Below, one piece after another: positions 58,504-64,000 of a stretch of 64,000 nt of DNA (its first letter is position 1; each line of letters begins with the position of its first letter). The notes beneath the pieces were generated by a model, which was not told the DNA's origin, ran no database searches, and saw only the letters and a program-made list of their open reading frames with translations. A program made the translations under genes and the position numbers. The stretch comes from Mytilus californianus (lineage: Eukaryota > Mollusca > Bivalvia > Mytilida > Mytilidae), in NCBI RefSeq assembly GCF_021869535.1, contig NW_026262659.1:8866001-8930000 (forward strand), given 5' to 3'.

Positions 58504-59370
58504 TAAGTGAATCAATATTAAAGCCAAAATATGAAATCTTTAATATCGTAACTATATCCCTTCTTAATAAGTCTGTTTAAAGGTTTTGTGATGTTTTTGA
58601 GTTGAATACTGATATTTTTGTGCTTTGTAAAGAATATTACCATAAAAGATTGGATGTGAAATACCCGAACGTATAAGATGTCTGCATGTTGAGTTATATT
58701 TACGAATGATGTCCTTATACCGATGAAAAAATTTAGTAAATGTTTTGACTAGTTTATGATATCGAAAACCCTGGTGTAATAATTTTTCAGTAATACATAA
58801 GTTTCTCTCGCTAAAATCTAATACGTTGTTACATACACGAGCGAATCGTACAAGTTGAGATATATAATCACCATAAGATGGTGACAAGGGAACGTCACCA
58901 TCTAAAAATGGATAATTAACGATAGGAAATGAAAAATCATCTCTTTTATCATAAATTTTTGTATTAAGCTTCCCGTTAATGATATAGATATCAAGGTCGA
59001 GGAAAGGACAGTGGTCATTGTTAGTATTAGCTTTATTTAAAGTCAGTTCAACAGGATAAATTTCTTTAGAATACATACTGAAGTCGTCATTATTGAGAGC
59101 CAATATATCATCCAAATATCTAAAAGTATTGTTAAATTTTTGTATCAGATGTTGTTTCGATGGGTCTTTGCTGATTTTAGTCATAAATTGTAACTCATAA
59201 CAATACAAAAACAGGTCCGCAATAAGTGGTGCACAGTTAGTCCCCATTGGAATTCCGATAACTTGACGATATACGGAATCTCCAAAGCAAACAAACATGT
59301 TATCAAGTAAAAATTCAAGGGCAGATATAGTATCAAAGCATGTCCAATTGACATAGTTCTTTTGTTTGTA
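58504..59370 (-). pseudogene. Family R reverse transcriptase, third copy (longest open frame)
   Basis: The minus frame 58564-59298 is open for 244 codons and starts inside the RT. It carries 'YRQVIGIPMGTNCAPLIADL', 'NNTFRYLDDILALNN' (D-D pair), 'CPFLDLDIYI', 'KIYDKRDDFSFPIVNYPF', 'SPSYGDYISQLVRFARVC', and 'CRHLIRSGISHPIFYGNILY'. It is the best preserved of the three copies but lacks the N-terminal half, which stops at about 59370 at the junction with the LINE. No GIY-YIG domain follows. Confidence 0.75.
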
Positions 59371-59451
59371 TTTGTTTTATAATTTTCTTATGGAATATGT
59401 GGGTAGTATCAAAAATGCTGCCTGTCGGGAGTAGTATTTCCAAAAAATAAG

Positions 59452-60966
59452 TCAGAATCGGCATAATATACACATGTATGTGTTTAAAAGAGTTATTACT
59501 GTTTCTGGATCTAGTCCATTCCTCCCATGCAAGCTTGCACCCATTAGGCTGTATAATGATCGTCTTGCTTTCTTGATGTTTTCTTTACAGTTAACTTTGC
59601 TGAGTTTTTCTAACACTTTTGTATACCAATGTGCGAGGAATGTTCTACTACTGGCATAGGGTAATTGTTTATATGCCAAAAATGTTCTTCTATTTCAATC
59701 GATCTAGTTGAGGTGTTTATGGGTAATATTACGCTTTTTGTTGGTTGTAAAGTGTACCCCTCTCTCCTGCTAAAGTTGACAGCAATGTTTACCAACATCT
59801 GACGCTCTAGTTGATTGTTTGCTACGTCATCAGCACATGTTGGAGCGCAGCAGCTAATATTGCCTATGTGTCCACCTATTCCTGTTTCACATAAGAGTTT
59901 TAGCAGAGGATTCACATACAACTTGTATAAGTCGTCACTTATGGCACCACCTTGGAGTACACCATGTTCTATTTCAAAGACTTCTGAAGTTTTAATTCTC
60001 CATTTTATAAACGATGTTGCATTTTTATATAGGCTATCGATCAAGATTATTGATTGATCAGATATTCCTGTTTGATATAACCTCCTAATTATATTCGAAT
60101 GTACAACAACATACAATGCCGATTTACCATCCAGTAAAGCTATATATGTTGGTAGTTTTAGATCTTTACTTTCACGCTCAAACTCATCAATGTTTAGTTC
60201 CCATAACAGAGGGGTGGTGTTCTCAGTAAATCCTCTTTGTAATGGATTTTGTCTCTCCAAGATGATAGGGTTTTCCCGAATTTTTATTATCTTTTCTTTT
60301 ATTTTGGAATATATAGGTGTGACTGTTATTCCTCTATAGTTTTTAGCATATCTAGCATTACCCTTATTCTTGTATACAGGTAATAGTGTGCCAATTTTCA
60401 GAATGTCAGATATACAACCTAGTTCAAAAGATTTGTCGATAAGTAGTTGGAAATATTGTTGTAAATGTTTTCAGCATTTATACATAGTAGTCAGTAGCTT
60501 TATTCATATTTAAACCTGATATAGCTTTTAAAATCTCTTCTTCTGTTATTGGATTATGTTTGAAACGATCTTTACATATGTCAATTATTATTTGAGCCTC
60601 TTTTTCAATTAGATCTAGATATTGAGTGTCGTAATTTGGATTGGGTTCCTCTTTTGTAAGTTGATGAAAGTGTGAACGCCAACCATCTATGATGTCTTCA
60701 TTGTGATATATATTGTCCTCTCTACATTTAATTGATCTATAAACCTGGATAATTTTCCTCTTTGATTTTTTATAATTTTATAGAACATATTTCTGTCTGA
60801 TGTTCTGGCATTAATCAGTTTCTGACGTTCATTTATTCTTCGTTTAGCTACCTCTAATCTGCATTTTTAACGTAGTATATGCGTTGTTAGTTTTTTCTTT
60901 TTCAGGTATATACTCTCTGAATCCATTTATCTTCCAATCATAGAAAGCAAGTTTCTTCTTTTTGAT
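59452..60966 (-). pseudogene. LINE ORF2, reverse transcriptase part
   Basis: Minus-strand blocks from N to C: 'TEEEILKAISGLNMNKATDY' (about 60550), 'KIGTLLPVYKNKGNARYAKN' (about 60395-60340) then 'YRGITVTPIYSKI', 'RQNPLQRGFTENTTPLL' (60255-60200), 'LPTYIALLDGKSALYVVVHS' (the F-D-A-K-S-A-F position), 'VLQGGAISDDLYKLYVNPLL', and 'APTCADDVANNQLERQ' (A-D-D catalytic motif, about 59840). A shifted frame continues 'NIKKARRSLYSLMGASLHGR' (59590-59510). There are several frame changes and the C-terminus is cut at about 59450. I recognise a mollusc-abundant LINE; the clade is not certain. Confidence 0.7.
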
Positions 60967-61225
60967 TTGATTTGATTTTTGGTGTTTTAACGCCACTTTT
61001 AAGCACCGCTTTTGGGCTATTTCGTGGCGGCCAGTTTTTATTGGTGGAGGAAGCCGGAGTGCCCGGAGAAAACCACCGACCTTCGATAGGAAAACTGACA
61101 ATCCTAGTCAATTAAGATTGGAGTCGAGTGCACCCGCACGAGCGGGGTTCGAACTCACAACATCAGTGTTGACTGGCTAGTGATTACAGTAGTTACTACT
61201 TAGACCACTCGGCCACCGAGGCCCC
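60967..61225 (-). mobile_element. tRNA-derived SINE with a perfect 16-bp target duplication
   Basis: Read on the minus strand, the head has a type-2 pol III promoter: A-box-like 'tggccgagtggtcta' and B-box-like 'gagttcgaaccccg'. This resembles a Ser/Leu tRNA. A conserved core follows ('gaaggtcggtggttttctcc', 'gggcactccggcttcctcca') and a (GATTT/ATCAA) repeat tail. 'gtttcttctttttgat' flanks it at 60951-60966 and 61226-61241 without mismatch. It interrupts the LINE between its endonuclease and RT parts. The frame at 60844-61101 is not a gene. Confidence 0.9.
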
Positions 61226-61234
61226 GTTTCTTCT

Positions 61235-61800
61235 TTTTGATAGCCTCTTTAATTACGTCATTCATTACTTGTAGCTTAGGTCTTTCTTTCCCTATATTAA
61301 TTGCAGGAGCTGCAGCTTTAGTAGATTTTACAATAATTTCATTGAGATTTTTTAATGCTTTTGTTACATCTTCTATTGTCTCTATTGCTGGTTTACTGTC
61401 TGAAATTTCTGAAGCAATGATACTTTTGTATAACTGTTTATCAACTTTGTCCCATTTGATCTTAGGTTTCATTGTGCTATTACTTTGTTTTTCTTGTTTC
61501 ACTTGATGATGATATTGAAGGACTAATTTAATCGGGTAATGATCTGATACAATAGACACTATATCCAATTTCGAGATCTCAAGGATTGTATGTTTATATA
61601 CTAAGTAAGACTAGAAATATAAAATAGTCGATGGAAGTAGTATTTCGGCCATTTGAATGGATAAAGGTGCTGCCAGTATATTAAGTATCAAAAACATGTT
61701 CTTTCATGAAGTCTTTGATACAGGTCTTTCTTTGTGATGTTGGGCCATTTACAATATCCTCGTTAATTAAAGTCTCCTCCAATAATTATTTGGTGGGTAT
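61235..61800 (-). pseudogene. LINE ORF2, EEP endonuclease part (C-terminal half)
   Basis: On the minus strand a frame reads 'IIIGGDFN' (about 61785), followed by a shift, then 'GPTSQRKTCIKDFMKEHVFD', 'STFIHSNGRNTTSIDYFIF' and 'IVSDHYPIKLVLQ' (about 61555-61520). GGDFN, the 'S.IDYF' block and 'SDH.P' are the last three motifs of the APE-like endonuclease of LINEs. The N-terminal motifs were not found upstream. A linker with Lys-rich 'EAIKKKKR' runs into the SINE. Stops separate the blocks. Confidence 0.7.
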
Positions 61801-61842
61801 TAAAGGTTGAATTTCAATAAGATTATCCATGCATGTATTTTG

Positions 61843-62316
61843 TCAAGTCTCTGAGTTTCTGTAAGAAGTATAATCTTGTTCATAGCTGTGATACCAATTT
61901 TCATGTGAAATGTCTTGAGGCTGTATTTCTCCATGTTGTTGAGGATGAGTATGGTTGTAGTTCCAATGTTGATGAGAATTAGCATGGTTGTAGTTCAAAT
62001 GGTTATGTGAGTAATTTGGAGTTTCTACAATGTTTTGTTGGTACATGTTTGCCTTAGCGTGATCGTTTTCAGGCCATGTGTTATCATAGTTCGATTCTAA
62101 TTTATTGAGCTCATCGTCAATTCTCCCTATAACAAATTTTGTTACACGCTTTCTCATACCAATTATTAGCTCATCATCTCCTTCATTGTTGTAAGAATGA
62201 ACATGTATTGGTTTGTCATATGATGTTGACGATTGCCTTGGTAATTGCTCTATCCTAGTTTGTAGAGTTTTTATTGTATTTTCTAGTTCAATGTTTCTTA
62301 TTTCAGTTTTGTGCAA
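61843..62316 (-). pseudogene. LINE internal protein segment, coiled-coil and His/Asn-rich
   Basis: The 157-codon minus frame starts with a heptad-like stretch ('ENTIKTLQTRIEQLPRQ') and ends with a His/Asn/Gln-rich region of degenerate repeats ('SHNHLNYNHANSHQHWNYNH'). I do not recognise a named domain. Its place between zinc-finger and endonuclease segments on the same strand suggests the end of ORF1 or the ORF1-ORF2 linker of the same LINE. Confidence 0.5.
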
Positions 62317-62547
62317 TCTTTCGATTATTTTTGTTTTTTTCTTTCGTGTCTTCGTTTAACATTGCTTCTTTGATTTTTAATTGTTCCTCCTTTTTTTAAT
62401 TTTTGCTCTAAGGTTCGCAGTTCTTTCCCTTGCATTGTAATTCTTCTAATAATAATGTTTTTGCTAAAGTATTTGTTCCAATTTGAAGTGAGTCTTTATT
62501 TCTACCTTTTTCATTATTAGATGGTAAGGTTGTACATTTGTCGGTGA

Positions 62548-62868
62548 TTAAGCCTCTAAGATAGAGCAAGTTTTACAAAGATAGTCCTGCCCGTCTTTTT
62601 CAATATTGTGTATATCATGTTCTGAAAGTTTATTAGACAAATAATGCACCCAGTGTCCAGTTTGACACAGTACAGGTCTAGATTTGCATGTTCTACTGCA
62701 TTCAATGCATTTTTCATTACCTTTTTTAAAAGTAGTCTCAGATGTTTTTGATTCCACAGTAGCTTTAGGATTATCAATAGATTCTAATGCTATTTCCAGT
62801 TTGGAAACCAAATTTTGATTTAGTAGGCTAATGTTATTTTTTGCTCCTTGAATTGTTGTGTTTGACAT
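62548..62868 (-). pseudogene. LINE ORF1 segment with PHD/RING-like zinc-binding pattern
   Basis: The 106-codon frame has 'KCIECSRTCKSRPVLCQTGH' then 'WVHYLSNKLSEHD' and 'DYLCKTC'. The spacing C-x2-C, C, C-x2-G-H-W-x-H and final C-x2-C is that of the PHD-type fingers carried by ORF1 proteins of several animal LINEs. Stops between the segments suggest ORF1 is split by small mutations. Confidence 0.55.
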
Positions 62869-62924
62869 TATGTTATGTATCTGTGCAATATCATTGTCAA
62901 TAAATGACTGTACATTTCTCCCAT

Positions 62925-63254
62925 TTATTTTAGATATGCATTAATAGTGTAGGTGATTTGTTCAGTACCTTTTTTCTTTATATGGAAGGTATACTGGACA
63001 TTATTTCTCTGTTTATCAGTTGCAGTTGTTTTAGTGAGATCATAGTTGTTAGAGTCATCATAGAGCTGCTCACAAGCATAGATAAAAAGTTCGAATGAGA
63101 TTGCATCAAGCTTTACTGTAACACCACCCCTTGTTCTTACATAATCAATTTCTGATCTTTTAGTAGTTTTTTCTTTAATGATTTTTCTAAATTTAAAGTG
63201 TATCTCATATTCGCTCTTGCTTAAAATTTTACTGTTGCTATTGTAATGCCTCAA
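62925..63254 (-). pseudogene. LINE ORF1 segment, unassigned domain
   Basis: The 109-codon frame contains 'VRTRGGVTVKLDAISFELFI' and a C-terminal 'VQYTFHIKKKGTEQITYTIN'. No family is recognised. It lies between the esterase-like block upstream and the zinc-finger block downstream, same strand. Confidence 0.45.
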
Positions 63255-63319
63255 AGATTTTCAGACAAGATCCATTTTTGTATTTAGTTTTTCTATGAAC
63301 TGTTATAATTACCTACTGT

Positions 63320-63440
63320 ATGGCAGGACTGTTGTAACACAGACAACTAGGACACTGTGGAAGGTCTCACCCTAGCCTAATTATACTGTGTCAACGGTAC
63401 CTGTGGAAGGTCCCACCCTGACCGCTATACAACAGCCTAC
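63320..63440 (-). repeat. Short duplication near the LINE ORF1
   Basis: 'ctgtggaaggtctcacccta' (about 63355) and 'ctgtggaaggtcccaccctg' (about 63401) are a diverged direct duplication about 46 bp apart. Confidence 0.5.
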
Positions 63441-63459
63441 CAACAGTCGGTCTTGACTT

Positions 63460-63980
63460 TGTGTGCAATTTTACGGAGCCAAACTCTGGATAGATTAATA
63501 TCAGGGTGGATCCCGTCTCGATATAGACTAAAGTTATATTGGTCACCTGCAGTTCGGCTTGGTTCGTTTTTTTAGGTATTTACAGGGTGGAGTAGATCAG
63601 ACGAGAATCCTGGTGTTCTTGTATCTAATGTATTATTTATATACCTGATATGATCGTTGATCTGACGAATATATTTGAAAAGAGTGATGTCCTCATCAAT
63701 AAACTGTTTAACGTCAGGGTTTGAGATACAACAATTACAATCGTATATTAAATAAGGAGATATTTCAAAGAAAGTTAGTTTACAAATAGGGTGACTCTTT
63801 TAGAATTTCTGCAATTTTCTGGAAATTATTGATTACGGATTGAACTATTTTTTCAGGGTCTTTTCATAATTTTTATATAAGGATGGTTATATTCAGTTAG
63901 ATCACATGTTCCAATCCATATGTAAAGTGAAATGTTGCCTTTAAGTGCTATTTCTGTTTCTAAGTTATCACGTAGCCACT
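63460..63980 (-). pseudogene. LINE ORF1, SGNH esterase-like block (5' end, cut by the window)
   Basis: On the minus strand 'NISLYIWIGTCDLTEYNHPY' (about 63920) is like the 'G-x-N/C-D' block of SGNH hydrolases, and 'YRDGIHPDINLSRVWLRKIA' (about 63525) contains the D-x-x-H motif that carries the catalytic Asp and His. Between them lies 'FEISPYLIYDCNCC'. SGNH esterases occur in ORF1 of CR1-type LINEs. Frame changes and stops separate the blocks. The beginning would lie beyond 64000 or has been replaced by the repeat at the window edge. Confidence 0.55.
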
Positions 63981-64000
63981 TTATATAGATATAAGAAGAT
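63981..64000 (-). repeat. Start of another family R tail at the window edge
   Basis: The last bases 'atagatataagaagat' equal the first bases of the minus-strand family R copy at about 12797 ('agatataagaagatgtgg'). Only about 15 bases are visible. Confidence 0.4.

Noticed and set aside
60844-61101. 85-codon minus frame ('SKVGGFLRALRLPPP')
   Set aside because: It reads through the SINE core; the same pattern appears in the SINE fragment at 47149-47340.
61140-61225. Possible tRNA gene (A and B boxes)
   Set aside because: It is the head of a SINE: followed by a conserved SINE core and tail and flanked by a target duplication. The cloverleaf is not intact as a normal tRNA.

Overview
The window looks like nuclear DNA of a marine bivalve, most likely a mussel (Mytilus or a close relative). 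This rests on its AT-rich, intron-bearing, repeat-dense character, on several dispersed repeats I recognise as typical of mussel genomes, and on a HEPN-DZIP3/nSTAND3/ankyrin gene of a kind that is expanded in bivalves. The species call is recognition from memory, not a database result. There are no bacterial operons, rRNA genes, free tRNA genes or CRISPR arrays.

One real host gene stands out, on the + strand. I assemble it from four exons whose splice phases agree: 23119-23323 and 24259-24482 (a DZIP3-like HEPN domain with an intact R-x4-H motif), 35531-35615 (end of the HEPN region) and 36513-41253 (an nSTAND3-type P-loop NTPase followed by about 30 ankyrin-like repeats). The layout is that of an NLR-like sensor: putative RNA-cleaving effector, NTP-driven switch, repeat sensor. 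Intron 2 is 11 kb and full of mobile elements. The last roughly 90 codons are in a shifted frame, from a one-base event in an A run near 40981.

Nearly everything else is mobile or repetitive. 0-9 kb: foldback elements, a 2.5-kb inverted-repeat element (2572-5070), dispersed mussel repeats and an L1/Tx1-like ORF1 relic. 10-16 kb: two tail-to-tail copies of one retroelement family ('family R'), one carrying a decayed reverse transcriptase (possibly Penelope-like). 16.5-23 kb: a very long (TATG)n microsatellite, a 187-bp MITE, a hairpin-headed element with a tandem core, and two minisatellites; the second ends just upstream of the host gene. 24.5-36 kb (intron 2 and 3): reverse transcriptase relics, family R tails, nested hairpin-headed elements, and an interstitial TTAGGG-bearing tandem repeat. 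41-51 kb: further dispersed repeats, a second inverted-repeat element (43238-44300) and a hairpin-headed element. 51.4-56.2 kb: a readable three-level nest, a hairpin-headed element split by a 1.5-kb TIR transposon and by a 2.5-kb LINE with a (TATTG)n tail. 57-64 kb: a LINE tail, a tandem repeat, a third family R reverse transcriptase, and a long minus-strand LINE (esterase-like ORF1, EEP endonuclease, RT) interrupted by a tRNA-derived SINE with a perfect 16-bp target duplication.

Most short open frames in the window fall inside these repeats and are not genes.
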